Source of the DNA: Micromonospora wenchangensis
GTDB lineage: Bacteria > Actinomycetota > Actinomycetes > Mycobacteriales > Micromonosporaceae
Length of the DNA: 64,000 nt
Direction of reading: 5' to 3'
Assembly (NCBI RefSeq): GCF_002210435.1
Contig: NZ_MZMV01000025.1
Location: forward strand, 39,000-102,999
Part shown: positions 27,929-36,446 of the stretch, one piece after another
Layout of the letters: the number at the start of each line of letters is the position of its first letter
How positions within the stretch are numbered: the first letter of the stretch is position 1
Made by a program: the position numbers and the translations under genes
The notes under the pieces: generated by a model
Told to the model about the DNA's origin: nothing
The model's input: the letters and a program-made list of their open reading frames with translations, nothing else
Databases searched by the model: none

Positions 27929-28129
27929 ATGACTGATCTGGGAAAACGGGCCGTTCAGGTCGTGGAGGAACTGACGGCAGTCCCCTTGGGGTCGGGCAAT
28001 GACTACCTGGGCGAGGCCGAGTCTGAGTCGACTGCGATAGATGTCGAGTTGATTCGGGTGCTTGCGTCGGAGCCGTTCGAACTTTCGGACGCGGCCAAGG
28101 AGGTTGTGGCTCGTGCACATCAAAATTGA
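27929..28129 (+). CDS. Small protein at the head of the ATPase cassette
   Basis: A 66-aa acidic, helical protein (MTDLGKRAVQVVEEL ... LSDAAKEVVARAHQN), no family recognised. Its last 17 bases overlap the ATPase gene, whose SD lies inside this ORF, so the two are probably coupled. Its size and place resemble the small middle components of multi-gene ABC-ATPase conflict systems, but that is only an analogy. A TTG at 27893 is an alternative start; TAGTAT at 27886 could be the -10 box. Confidence 0.6.
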   Translation: MTDLGKRAVQVVEELTAVPLGSGNDYLGEAESESTAIDVELIRVLASEPFELSDAAKEVVARAHQN

Positions 28130-30491
28130 CGCAGAGACCACCCGTGGACTCCGAATAATCGAAGAGATTCCCGACTTTCCAATCAGCAAGATCGAAGGGT
28201 ATAACGGAATCGGTAAGACCAACGCCATAAAGCTGCTTCGCCTTTGTACAGGTGATCAGCCCTTCGAAAACGACATACCAGCGTGGCAGACATTCTGTCG
28301 ACACCTCGCGTCTGCGTGCGTGCAGGTGACAGGACTGCATGGCGGTCGAACGATTGAGATAAACCTCAATCCCGAGCGATGGCCAGAAAAGCCGGAACCC
28401 CTTGGCAACCTATTAGGATCTGTCAAGATGGACGGGAAGTCTGCGCTAGCGACTGATATCCCAGACGTTCTAAGAGTCTCGCATATCCTAACGACAGAGA
28501 CTCCCCTAGACATATTAGCGAACAGGGTCCTCAGGGCAGAGCGCGACCTAACGTCTTGGCTCGAACACGAGGCTGGCCGCCGCCAAGAGGAGTTGGACAA
28601 GCTGATAGGGGCAATCCAGGAAAGAATTAGCGACTGCTTTCCCTCCCAGTTGCCACAGGAGTTACATGCAGCGGACTCGGCCCGAAGGGCGCTGGACGCT
28701 GCAACGGCAGACCTCGAAGAGGGGAAGAGGCTCGCTAGCCTCCTGGAAAAGGCTGTTGAGGTTGCGGGTCGCCTAGATCAGGTCCGCGGGCGTGGGCCGG
28801 AAATCGATGCGAGGATCCGCGAAGTGCGTCGGCGACTCGACGAGCTGGACGGGCAAAAGCGCGCCATCGATGAGCAGATCGAACGGGCCAGCGCTTCGCA
28901 GACAGCTAATGAATCGGCGGAGCACAAGTTTGTTTTAGCTCAAAATCACCTTGTGCGACAGGACAAAGCTCTTCGACTGGTGCAGACGTCTTTGGAGAAG
29001 GTGGCTGCCGCCGCGGGTGTTGCCCCGGACCGGCACTCTATATCTGAATTGAAGTCGACGTTGAGTAAGCGCTTGACAGAGATGGCGGAGCTTCTCCCTC
29101 AAGTAAATGCGACGCCGATGCTCATCTCGGTATTGGCCGACATTGCCGATAGGCTGCAGGACGGAGAACGCCATGATCTCGCAGCGAACGTTCTGATCGA
29201 CGAGACCGAATCTTTCCCTGCAATCACGGTATCGGAACTGCGCCGCTTGTGCCAAATCCAAGCGGAGAAGCTCGCCCGGCGTCGACCCTCTGCCCAAGCA
29301 GAAGAGCTTGAGTCAGAGATGGACAGCATTCGAAATCAGCTCGATGCTCTGTCGCAGATGGCTGAGAAGCTCGATGAGCTTGATGCGGCCACGGTCAATC
29401 TTCATCGCGCTGAGGAGCGACTGCGAAAGGCCGTCGAGAAGCTGCCGGAGCAGGCAGCGCGTACTGTCGAAGAGCTCGTTGCCACGCGCAACACGCTCGA
29501 CGAAGAGAGCCGGTCGTTGCAAGGGGACGAAGCACGTCTAAGTCAAGCCCGAGACCTGCTGGGTGGAGGACTCGACGAGGCGGCGCTCGCCGCAGAGCTG
29601 CAACGGCTTTGCCAAGAGGCGCAGGTCGAACCTGGACGCGTCCGCGGACGGAGAGAGCGCCATCTCGCGGAGCTCGACGAGCTGACCCGCCGGCAGATCG
29701 CAGTACAGCAGCAGTTTGAGAAGGCGAGCCGAATAGCAGAAGCACGGGCCGCTCAGCTCCTTCAACTTGGCAAGGAGCTTGCGACCGACGAGGCACATGG
29801 GTGGCTTCGAGCAGCTCACCAAGATCTGAGTCAGCTCCATCAAAGTGATAAATTGGGGCACGCCGAGATCCTGGAGGGTCTGTCTACGAAGCTTGCAATC
29901 GCACGAAATCGGCTTGACGCCAGCTACCGTGCGACGTCTTCGATTGCCCAGGCGTTCCAGCGACTTCACGGTGTCCTTCGTGCGCCCTCTACCGGCCCAA
30001 CCCGTACTTCGCGCTGGGACCTGGCTGCGCGGTCATGGCTTGCGGACCAGGTTCGCGGCTGGTTTAACAATGATTTTCTCAGCACGGCATTGTTCGATGG
30101 CGCCAGTGATATTCGGCTAGATTCAACCAGTCTTACGGTCACTTGGACTGGGACGGAAGGGCCGAAGGAGATTCCCCTCGCCGCTTTCTCTAGTGGGCAG
30201 CAGGCTTTCGCATACACGCATGCCAGGGTCGCCCAGTTGGACCAGGGGCCTGTATCCGAGAACAGACTCATTGCTCTGGACGAGTTCGGATCGTACCTCG
30301 ATGCGGCGCGAATGCAAGCTTTGCTCGATTACCTCGCGGCTCGTGCTAACGCGAACCAGTCTGATCAGATCGTCGTGATTCTGCCACTCGAAAGGATGCC
30401 ACAGCTTACCCCCGCCTCCAGCGAGCAGGATCGGCAGAGGGTTGTAAAGCTTCAACAGCGTGGCTACTTAGCGGAATCGGTATCGTTGTGA
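28113..30491 (+). CDS. SMC/Rad50-like coiled-coil ATPase
   Basis: A 792-aa protein with a split ABC ATPase. Walker A is GYNGIGKT (29-36). Long heptad-rich coiled coils follow at about 165-290 and 410-600. Near the C-terminus are the signature FSSGQQ (692-697) and Walker B LIALDEFG (719-726). This is the plan of SMC, Rad50 and RecN relatives and of the ATPases in several phage-defence and plasmid-exclusion systems; the subfamily is not recognised. GTG start with AAGGAGG 9 nt upstream. The stop overlaps the next gene (GTGA). Base composition is clearly less GC-rich than the chromosome, indicating transfer. Confidence 0.85.
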   Translation: MHIKIDAETTRGLRIIEEIPDFPISKIEGYNGIGKTNAIKLLRLCTGDQPFENDIPAWQTFCRHLASACVQVTGLHGGRTIEINLNPERWPEKPEPLGNLLGSVKMDGKSALATDIPDVLRVSHILTTETPLDILANRVLRAERDLTSWLEHEAGRRQEELDKLIGAIQERISDCFPSQLPQELHAADSARRALDAATADLEEGKRLASLLEKAVEVAGRLDQVRGRGPEIDARIREVRRRLDELDGQKRAIDEQIERASASQTANESAEHKFVLAQNHLVRQDKALRLVQTSLEKVAAAAGVAPDRHSISELKSTLSKRLTEMAELLPQVNATPMLISVLADIADRLQDGERHDLAANVLIDETESFPAITVSELRRLCQIQAEKLARRRPSAQAEELESEMDSIRNQLDALSQMAEKLDELDAATVNLHRAEERLRKAVEKLPEQAARTVEELVATRNTLDEESRSLQGDEARLSQARDLLGGGLDEAALAAELQRLCQEAQVEPGRVRGRRERHLAELDELTRRQIAVQQQFEKASRIAEARAAQLLQLGKELATDEAHGWLRAAHQDLSQLHQSDKLGHAEILEGLSTKLAIARNRLDASYRATSSIAQAFQRLHGVLRAPSTGPTRTSRWDLAARSWLADQVRGWFNNDFLSTALFDGASDIRLDSTSLTVTWTGTEGPKEIPLAAFSSGQQAFAYTHARVAQLDQGPVSENRLIALDEFGSYLDAARMQALLDYLAARANANQSDQIVVILPLERMPQLTPASSEQDRQRVVKLQQRGYLAESVSL

Positions 30492-31516
30492 CGTCCCAAA
30501 ATAAAGGAAGCCGCTCGATCTTCGGTGTGCCGGTGGTCCTTGCCTCGTCAGAAGTCTCCGTATTGACGCGCGATCTGACACAGTTGTGGGCGCTTACCTA
30601 TGGGGCATTGCCGAGCACGGTAAAGGGCGATAAAGAGCTTTGCCGACGGTTTTTTGACCCGCTTGTACGCGGTCAAAGCCTTCGAGACAGGCTGGCGGCT
30701 ATTCCACCGACTCCTCAAGACTTGGTTCGGCGCCTCAGTAGGTTCGGAAGTCCTTTAGTGACCGACGTGGGAGAGGGTACGCTATTGGTAGGTGCGGAGG
30801 CGAGGATTGTGCTTGAGATCTTAATGCACGAAGATTTGTCAGACGGCCTTGTCGTTTTATCGCAGTCTGTCACCGCCGCCGCTGAACGTGAGGCTTTGGA
30901 GCTCTATCGAGAATGGAGTACCGGCCGACTCGTCCAGGTCGTTAAGCTGCGGACGGGCCAGGGGCGCGAGGTGATGCAAGCAATCGCTGTGGGCCTCACC
31001 TTATCTATTCTTGTGAACCGCTCGGATACGCCAGAGCGGGCCGTGCCCCAATGGGATAATCGGGATCCCGAAGGCGGGCCCCTTAATCGCGCGATCTTTG
31101 CTGGAGCCGAGCGATTCGCGGAGCTGATATCTGGCAACAGTCGCGGCAGATCTCAGCACCAACAACAGCTGGTGAGCGGTTACGCATTAACAGAGGCTCG
31201 TCGTCGTTTGGCGCACAGAATGGTCATCGAGAAGAGGGGCCGCGAAAAGCGAGGATGTCTGTATATTCCTCAGAGTTACCGCGACGATGTTGTAACTTTT
31301 CTAGGCCGCGACCTCGCTAGGCGTCCAAGCCTTAGCCACGACAGGCTGGCTTCGGCCTTCGATCAACTCGTTGCCGCATTCCGTGCTTCCGCGGGGCAGT
31401 TAGCCTACGAGTCTGTTGCGTTCGATCGGCCGGCAGAGACTCATTTGCTTCGCGGTAAACTGCTAAATGCATTCGACCATGCGCGAGATGAAACGCGGCC
31501 GTCGCGCGGTGAATAG
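30488..31516 (+). CDS. Unrecognised partner protein of the SMC-like ATPase
   Basis: A 342-codon frame with GTG start overlapping the ATPase stop by 4 nt, so almost certainly its partner. It is soluble, without signal or membrane segments. A central helical part (AAEREALELYREWSTGRLVQVVKLRTGQGREVMQAIAVGLTL) and a basic C-terminal third (ARRRLAHRMVIEKRGREKRG) can be seen. No catalytic motif is recognised. It could be an effector, a DNA-binding adaptor or a kleisin-like subunit. It converges on the methyltransferase gene with 19 bp between. Confidence 0.7.
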   Translation: MTSQNKGSRSIFGVPVVLASSEVSVLTRDLTQLWALTYGALPSTVKGDKELCRRFFDPLVRGQSLRDRLAAIPPTPQDLVRRLSRFGSPLVTDVGEGTLLVGAEARIVLEILMHEDLSDGLVVLSQSVTAAAEREALELYREWSTGRLVQVVKLRTGQGREVMQAIAVGLTLSILVNRSDTPERAVPQWDNRDPEGGPLNRAIFAGAERFAELISGNSRGRSQHQQQLVSGYALTEARRRLAHRMVIEKRGREKRGCLYIPQSYRDDVVTFLGRDLARRPSLSHDRLASAFDQLVAAFRASAGQLAYESVAFDRPAETHLLRGKLLNAFDHARDETRPSRGE

Positions 31517-31535
31517 CTGCCGGACTGACCACCGC

Positions 31536-32867
31536 TCATTCGCGACGAAGCACGATCAGCCTCTCCGAAAGCTCGACGTTGTGCCGGGCCGAATTGCCCG
31601 ACCATCTCTGGCCGCGTTTACGCAACTTAACATCTTGCTCCAGGCTGAATCCGTGTTCACGCGCCAGCCTGCCGATGATTCCGGGAGTGTCGATATACAC
31701 TCCGTAAGGCGCGCTATCGCCTACCAGCCACACTGCACTCGAATTTGCGCCCAAAGCTGAAGACAAGTTGGCCAGTACCTGGCTCATTGATGCGAAGTAT
31801 TCAGGAACGACTCGGTCATACTCCTTCCCACGTGGACGCAGCAGGCGTTGGTCTCGGAGGTTTGCTACCAGCGCCTTGATCTCGTCCGCTACCTTTTTAT
31901 GCTTCGCAAGGAAGTCCTCTGCCGATCGGGCCGCAACGACGCTACTTTGTTGGGTAGTGGCGGTGACCATGCCTGCGCGGACCGTCGAACACATCTCTGC
32001 CCAGGTCTTTACCTCTCCCCAGAAATACAGCTCCAAGCGTGTCGCGTCGGCATAGTCGAAGTTATTCAGGTAGGGTGGCGAGGAAACGCAACCAGCGGCC
32101 GACGCTGGGGCGATGCTCTGCCAGCTGGAGCGCAGGGTGGAGTCTCCGGCTACAACGGCATGGCTTTGACCGGAAGTAGTCCAGTCCCACTTCCGGATAT
32201 CTTCGGCCATCCACTCAAGTCGTCGCACGAATCGCAACAGGGGATCCGAGTGTCTCGGTTTCCGTTGCATATTCGGGTTTTGATAGGGCCAACCGACTCG
32301 TACAGACGCAACGTCCCGGAGTGTACTGAGCAGTCCCCACTTTAGGTAGGTGCTCCACGGGCTGCCGCTAGCGCATATTGTTTCCCGTAGACTAATAAGC
32401 GTCGAGAGTACCTCGGAGGTAAAGCACCGCCTTACCAGATCAGGCAAATTATCGGCAGCGTAGACAAGCGGTGCTGCGCTGACCTTCTCCACCAAGAGGC
32501 GTCCTGTCTCTACGAGCAGGTTTGGCTCGCCTGGCGGCTTTTGAAGCTTGATCGAAGCGAGCTCAGCTATCGCTGGGTGCGCTTCAATCCCGATGAAGGA
32601 GTGCCCCAGACGTCGAGCTGAAGTTCCGGTTACCGCTGTGCCAGCAAACGGGTCGACGATCAGGCTGCCCTGCTTGAGGCCCAACTGTTGGAGTAGAAGC
32701 GCGACATAGTCAGACGCAAACCCAGCCGGGTAGCGAAACCACCGGTCGAACGGTTCGCTGCTGCTTGTGCCGTGGCTCCTACCCTTGCCAGAGCCAGGCT
32801 CTGGCGGCATGGCGGTGCTAGAGGCTGTCTTCTGCGTCGTTCCCGGCCCGTCGGTGGTCTGCTGCAC
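31536..32867 (-). CDS. DNA methyltransferase (SPPY type)
   Basis: A 443-aa SAM-dependent methyltransferase. Motif I is DPFAGTAVTGTSARRLGHSFIGIEAHP (from residue 72) and motif IV is SSPPYLNNF (262-270). SPPY is usual in N4-cytosine enzymes but also occurs in N6-adenine ones. Motif I precedes motif IV with about 185 residues between, which can hold a target-recognition region. GTG start 3 nt downstream of the kinase stop, so kinase and methyltransferase form an operon facing the ATPase genes. Self-marking of host DNA is the obvious guess; no nuclease is recognised beside it. Confidence 0.85.
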   Translation of the reverse strand: MQQTTDGPGTTQKTASSTAMPPEPGSGKGRSHGTSSSEPFDRWFRYPAGFASDYVALLLQQLGLKQGSLIVDPFAGTAVTGTSARRLGHSFIGIEAHPAIAELASIKLQKPPGEPNLLVETGRLLVEKVSAAPLVYAADNLPDLVRRCFTSEVLSTLISLRETICASGSPWSTYLKWGLLSTLRDVASVRVGWPYQNPNMQRKPRHSDPLLRFVRRLEWMAEDIRKWDWTTSGQSHAVVAGDSTLRSSWQSIAPASAAGCVSSPPYLNNFDYADATRLELYFWGEVKTWAEMCSTVRAGMVTATTQQSSVVAARSAEDFLAKHKKVADEIKALVANLRDQRLLRPRGKEYDRVVPEYFASMSQVLANLSSALGANSSAVWLVGDSAPYGVYIDTPGIIGRLAREHGFSLEQDVKLRKRGQRWSGNSARHNVELSERLIVLRRE

Positions 32868-32870
32868 AGC

Positions 32871-34259
32871 CTATTCCACCACGGCGGTTGGCTGGCTCGC
32901 CACTGGCCCCCTGTTGCCGACAGCGTCAGCAGGGCTTGGGGCTGGCGTCAGCAGGGCTTGCAGGACGACGCTGCGAGGGTGCCAGCCGGCCTCCCGGTAG
33001 TATTCCACCAGTTCAGGGCGAGGGGCCATGGTGCGGCTGATTGGACGCGCCGCGGCTTCGTCTAGTTCCGCCAGCCACTCCAACGTCCTAGCCCGTTGGC
33101 CGGCGTCGCCTCGTTGGGCATCTGCTGTGAAGTAGTAGGGCGCCGCGTCCTGTGCGAGCCCGAGAGACTGTACGTCAACCAAAGAGCGAAGCACGGTCAG
33201 GACGAACGTGAGGGGGGTGGCAGCGTATTCGGGGTCACGGTCATCCCAAGGGCCTGATATCAAGTGATTCGCCATCACGGTAGCGATATTGGCAGCCCTT
33301 TCCCGGTGCTTCGCGGTCCAGGCGGGTAGTTGGCTAGTTGGAATCCGGGCTACGTAGTCGATGTAAAGCGCGAAGTCTTCCGGGTGCGTCGCTGCAAGGG
33401 AGAGAAGGGCATCAAGGTTTTCGACGTCTCCGAATAATAACCCTTCAATCAGTCTGGCGGCCTGGACATGGAGCGGTACGTCCCGATTGTCAGAGACTTG
33501 GCGCAGCGTCTCCTCTAGGTCGTCGACTGTCTGGAGTCGAAGCCCTACCTCCTGGAAAGTGCAGGCCCGCACGAAGGGTCGCCAATGAATATATTCGTCG
33601 TCTGGAAGTGGTGGGAAGGCTGATTGCGCCGGCTTTCCCGAGACAAACCATGCTGCAATTCTTCCGAGGCTAAAGACATCAGCGGCGGGGGTGGCGGCGC
33701 TGGGATCTACATCAAGTTCCGGTGCGTCGAAGCCTGGCGTGCCCATTCGGTCACCGGTTCTTGTCAGCGGTCTCGAAGCCATCTCCGGTGGATGTTTCAC
33801 CATACCCCAGTCGCCAACTAGCCATCGAAGACGGCTACCGGTTCCCGTCCGCATCCCGAAAATGTTTCCCGGAGAGATGTCTCTATGTATTAGCCGTTGC
33901 TCATGTGCCACCTTGAGGCCGGCCGCGACATCTAGGAGTATGGTCTCCAGGTCGTCCTCAGTGAGGGTCTTACGGAGATCGGCGAGGGAACCCAGCGCTA
34001 ACGGCATCGCATACCAGCTGAAGGTTTCGTCATGGTCAAAAATCGGCATGACGTTTGGATGCGCTAACTGCTTTTGCGCTTCGATTTCACGCTTTATTCG
34101 ATCTTTGGCTGCGGTGAAGCGCTTTGCTCGCTTGAATGCGACGGCCTCTGCGCTTTCACGATGCTCTGCCCGGAACACCTCCGCGTAACTGCCTACGCCG
34201 AGAGCACGGATTATTCGGTATCGCTCGCTGGCCGCCACGCGTGACCCTTCTTCAGCCAT
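32871..34259 (-). CDS. Ser/Thr protein kinase with helical C-terminal region
   Basis: A 462-aa cytoplasmic kinase: glycine loop GVGSYAEV (21-28), VAIK-like lysine Lys43 (AFKRAK), catalytic loop HRDISPGN (Asp127, Asn132), and DWG in place of DFG (150-152), followed by GTPGFDAPE. The kinase domain ends near 300. The remaining 160 residues are helical, with no membrane segment or PASTA repeats, unlike housekeeping PknB-type kinases. ATG 34259 is chosen because the kinase starts just after it; a GTG 21 nt downstream has a better SD, and a TTG at 34382 is possible. Operon with the methyltransferase. Confidence 0.83.
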   Translation of the reverse strand: MAEEGSRVAASERYRIIRALGVGSYAEVFRAEHRESAEAVAFKRAKRFTAAKDRIKREIEAQKQLAHPNVMPIFDHDETFSWYAMPLALGSLADLRKTLTEDDLETILLDVAAGLKVAHEQRLIHRDISPGNIFGMRTGTGSRLRWLVGDWGMVKHPPEMASRPLTRTGDRMGTPGFDAPELDVDPSAATPAADVFSLGRIAAWFVSGKPAQSAFPPLPDDEYIHWRPFVRACTFQEVGLRLQTVDDLEETLRQVSDNRDVPLHVQAARLIEGLLFGDVENLDALLSLAATHPEDFALYIDYVARIPTSQLPAWTAKHRERAANIATVMANHLISGPWDDRDPEYAATPLTFVLTVLRSLVDVQSLGLAQDAAPYYFTADAQRGDAGQRARTLEWLAELDEAAARPISRTMAPRPELVEYYREAGWHPRSVVLQALLTPAPSPADAVGNRGPVASQPTAVVE

Positions 34260-34712
34260 CCAGGTTGTGAGGGCTAACGGTACCGGTAGGTAGTTGGCGA
34301 TGGGAACCAGCCAATCCGATGATCTGTCTCCATGGTCGCCGATCGCTATGTGAGCGTGCCCTAATAGTCCGCTATGTGCCAATCTTTGGCCATGGCGTCA
34401 GGAGCTTCGACCCGCAGAAGGAGCCGCTGCGGGCAGCGTCAGCGCGAACGCCAGGGAACTGCGCCGTCTACTCCGTTTGGAGTCTGACCAGGGCGATTGT
34501 CCCGCCTACTCGCTCTTTACCGACTGCTCGCGGGTGGCGGTGTCTAGTGCATCACAGCGTTTCTGGGATGACCCATCTGGGTGCTTGTGGCTCTAGTCCG
34601 GGGTCGCTCCAGCGACTTCGAGGTAAGGGACTTCAGGCAGTCTGGCTGGAGCGATGGATCCGAGTGGGTGCCTTTAATGCAACCGGGCGTGGCTCAGCAT
34701 CTTCCGACGCCT
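34260..34712. other. Gap between kinase and GntR genes, no gene seen
   Basis: About 450 bp. Frames present lack codon bias and start signals. It should contain the promoter of the kinase-methyltransferase unit, but no clear -35/-10 pair stands out. Confidence 0.5.
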
Positions 34713-35132
34713 CTACTGGCTCGGACGGAATAGTCGGTAAGTCCGAACGACTGCCCTAACGGTTCCATTGGTTCGCTCGATACGCTGCTGCTCGACAAGA
34801 GTCGCGCCCGCACCGATGTCGAAGAGAGCCGCAAGCTCGGCGTCCGCGGGGAGCGTTCGTTCTCGTGCGCCCGAGTCCGACCTCCGCGATTCTCTTTCAT
34901 GTCGCCCGACGCTTGCGTAGGTGCCGCGCCCATGTTCGGTAGCGACGAGTTCCGCGTCCCGCAAGACCGCTATGGCCTGGCGGATCGTTCCGCGGGCTGC
35001 TTGGAATTCAGCGCTGAGGGCGCTCTCGGCGGGAAGCAGAGCCCCTGCAGGGATGAGCCCGGTCTCGATGCGCTTCCTCAGTTCGTCGGCGATGACGCGG
35101 TAGCGGGGCAGGCCGTAGTGCGGGGTGGGCAC
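34713..35132 (-). CDS. Short GntR-family regulator
   Basis: A 139-aa protein. The winged-helix domain is at about 4-72 (YGLPRYRVIADELRKRIETGLIPAGALLPAESALSAEFQAARGTIRQAIAVLRDAELVATEHGRGTYA). The C-terminal 60 residues resemble only the start of a UTRA effector domain. Short GntR proteins like this are common in actinobacterial integrative elements. GTG 35132 gives the usual N-terminus VPTPHYG; the frame opens further upstream at a TTG. A 9-bp inverted repeat 15 nt before the start suggests autoregulation. It is divergent from the integrase fragment. Confidence 0.78.
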   Translation of the reverse strand: MPTPHYGLPRYRVIADELRKRIETGLIPAGALLPAESALSAEFQAARGTIRQAIAVLRDAELVATEHGRGTYASVGRHERESRRSDSGARERTLPADAELAALFDIGAGATLVEQQRIERTNGTVRAVVRTYRLFRPSQ

Positions 35133-35146
35133 CTGCTCACCGTACC

Positions 35147-35170
35147 TGGCACTTGTCTTACCAAGTGCCA
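35147..35170. promoter_or_regulatory. Inverted-repeat operator before the short GntR gene
   Basis: TGGCACTTG (35147-35155) and CAAGTGCCA (35162-35170) are perfect 9-bp arms separated by 6 nt. Position and size suit a dimeric GntR repressor controlling itself and perhaps the integrase that once lay on the other side. Confidence 0.6.
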
Positions 35171-35219
35171 ACCAAGCGACACGTTTCGACGTATAGACAA
35201 CACGTCCACTTGTAGGTAC

Positions 35220-35626
35220 GGCGCGGACTCAAGCACCGGGGGAGGGCCGAGACTCAGACGGTCCCGATCCCGCCCCGGTTGGTCGAGCTGCTGTGTGCGC
35301 ACGTCGACAACCACGGGGTCGGCCCGGACGGGCGCTTCTTTCGGGGCCTGCACGGTGGGCCGCTCTCCGAGTCGGTCTACGACCGCTGGTGGAAGCTCGC
35401 CCGCGAGAAGGCGCTGACCGAATCTCAGATCGCCTCGCCGCTCGTCCGCCGGCCCTACGACCTGAGGCACGCAGCAGCCTCGCTCTGGCTGAACGCTGGT
35501 GTTCCGCCGACCGAGGTCGCCCGGCGCCTGGGCCACGGCGTCGCTGTCCTGCTCCGCGTCTACGCCAACTGCATCGACGGCGGAGGCGACACCATGAACG
35601 ACAAGATCGGGAATGCCCTCGAATGA
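35220..35626 (+). pseudogene. 5'-truncated tyrosine integrase
   Basis: The frame reads RGLKHRGRAETQTVPIPPRL, then RRPYDLRHAAASLWLNAGVPPTEVARRLGHGVAVLLRVYANCIDG and stops normally. These are the C-terminal catalytic segments of actinobacterial tyrosine recombinases: Arg/His in DLRH, the second His in GHG, and the Tyr nucleophile in VYAN. The DNA-binding half and the first catalytic Arg are missing, replaced by the GntR promoter region. It points to attR, 700 bp away, and was probably the integrase of island 1. Confidence 0.82.
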
Positions 35627-35695
35627 CCGGTTGTTGACCGCAGGGCTGAGGCTGGTGAGGACAAAGAGGCATGACTGAAGGGCGACGGGCGCTTC

Positions 35696-36214
35696 GTGGT
35701 TGATCCGAGGAATTTCCTGCGCGACTTCGAGCGGCAGGCGCGCGAGCGTGAGCAGTGGCGTATCGAATCCGAGCGGATGATGGACGACCTTGAAGAGGCC
35801 GTGACCGCGAGGGAGGCCGAGAGGGCGGAGCGTCACGAGCGGGCTGAGCAACGTGAGACGGAGCTCCTGAAGTGGAACGCTGCCTTGGCACAGCAGTTCG
35901 CGGACTTCGTGTCGAAGGTCGAGCACGACCGGGCCGACGACCAGCAACGGCTTGAGCGTGCTGAGCAGAGAGAGCTTGAGGCTCTCGGGGTGGCCAAGGA
36001 CAGTCGGCGCGTGGCTTGGATCTCAGCGGTGGTTGCGATCTTTGCTCTGCTGGTCGCGATCGTCGCGATAGTTGTGCCCCTGGTCTGGTCCTCTAACCAG
36101 TCGGGCGCTCCGGCGGTGACGCCTTCCATGTCGGTGCCTACGCCCACCAGTTCTCCCACCCCGCCGGGGGAAGTCGGCAGGCCGTCTGGTTCGCCGTTGC
36201 CCTCGGCGTCCTGA
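35696..36214 (+). CDS. Coiled-coil single-pass membrane protein
   Basis: A 172-aa protein. Residues 5-100 are a highly charged coiled coil (many Arg/Glu, heptads such as ERAERHERAEQRETELLKW); one transmembrane helix lies at about 108-130 (ISAVVAIFALLVAIVAIVVPLVW); a Ser/Pro/Thr tail follows. No family name recognised. The GTG 35696 start has no strong SD. It is the last gene before attR and has chromosome-like GC, so its age in the island may differ from the cassette. Confidence 0.6.
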   Translation: MVDPRNFLRDFERQAREREQWRIESERMMDDLEEAVTAREAERAERHERAEQRETELLKWNAALAQQFADFVSKVEHDRADDQQRLERAEQRELEALGVAKDSRRVAWISAVVAIFALLVAIVAIVVPLVWSSNQSGAPAVTPSMSVPTPTSSPTPPGEVGRPSGSPLPSAS

Positions 36215-36331
36215 GGGATTTGGCGAACCTGGTGGGCGTGGGCAGATGGTGGGCGGCTGACCGGGTCGCCTCTGTCCGGACGAGCAAATCGCCAGTTCGC
36301 AGGCGCTGAGGCGATCAAGATCACGGGCGCC

Positions 36332-36385
36332 CTGTAAATCCGTCGCAAAAGCTACAGAGGTTCGAATCCTCTACCCGCCACCAGG
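36332..36385 (+). mobile_element. attR of island 1 (copy of the tRNA-Tyr 3' half)
   Basis: Identical to 27036-27089 except for one G-to-A change. It begins in the anticodon loop (CTGTAAATCC) and ends CACCAGG. Lacking the 5' half, it is not a tRNA. It is followed by a hairpin (36396-36429) like the tRNA terminator, and then by integrase remnants of the next segment. Confidence 0.9.
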
Positions 36386-36446
36386 TGCACAAAGTGGCCC
36401 CTGAACAGCGAGAACGCCGGTCAGGGGCCGCTTTCGTGAGTCTCAC

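Larger units (their letters stand above)
27036..36385. mobile_element. Genomic island 1 in tRNA-Tyr
   Basis: A 9.3-kb segment bounded by 54-bp direct repeats of the tRNA 3' half. It contains a lower-GC cargo (about 45% GC in one 60-base line counted at 28921-28980, against about 80% in a line at 23461-23520), a short GntR regulator, a 5'-truncated integrase near the right end and a small membrane protein. A 17-bp sequence, GTGGGCAGATGGTGGGC, lies inside each end (27185-27201 and 36238-36254). The integrase damage suggests it is fixed. Confidence 0.82.

Noticed and set aside
28113..30491. ATPase assigned to Wadjet JetC or to SbcC
   Set aside because: At 792 aa it is shorter than those families, and no JetA, JetB, JetD or SbcD-like neighbour is visible.
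31536..32867. Methyltransferase as part of a classical type II restriction-modification pair
   Set aside because: No restriction-nuclease motif is seen in any neighbouring protein; the adjacent genes are an ATPase, a kinase and unknowns.
34319..34759. 146-codon plus-strand frame between the kinase and GntR genes
   Set aside because: No ribosome-binding site, mixed codon use and overlap with the GntR end; treated as non-coding.
36332..36385. Second tRNA-Tyr gene
   Set aside because: Only the 3' half is present; no acceptor 5' strand or D arm upstream.
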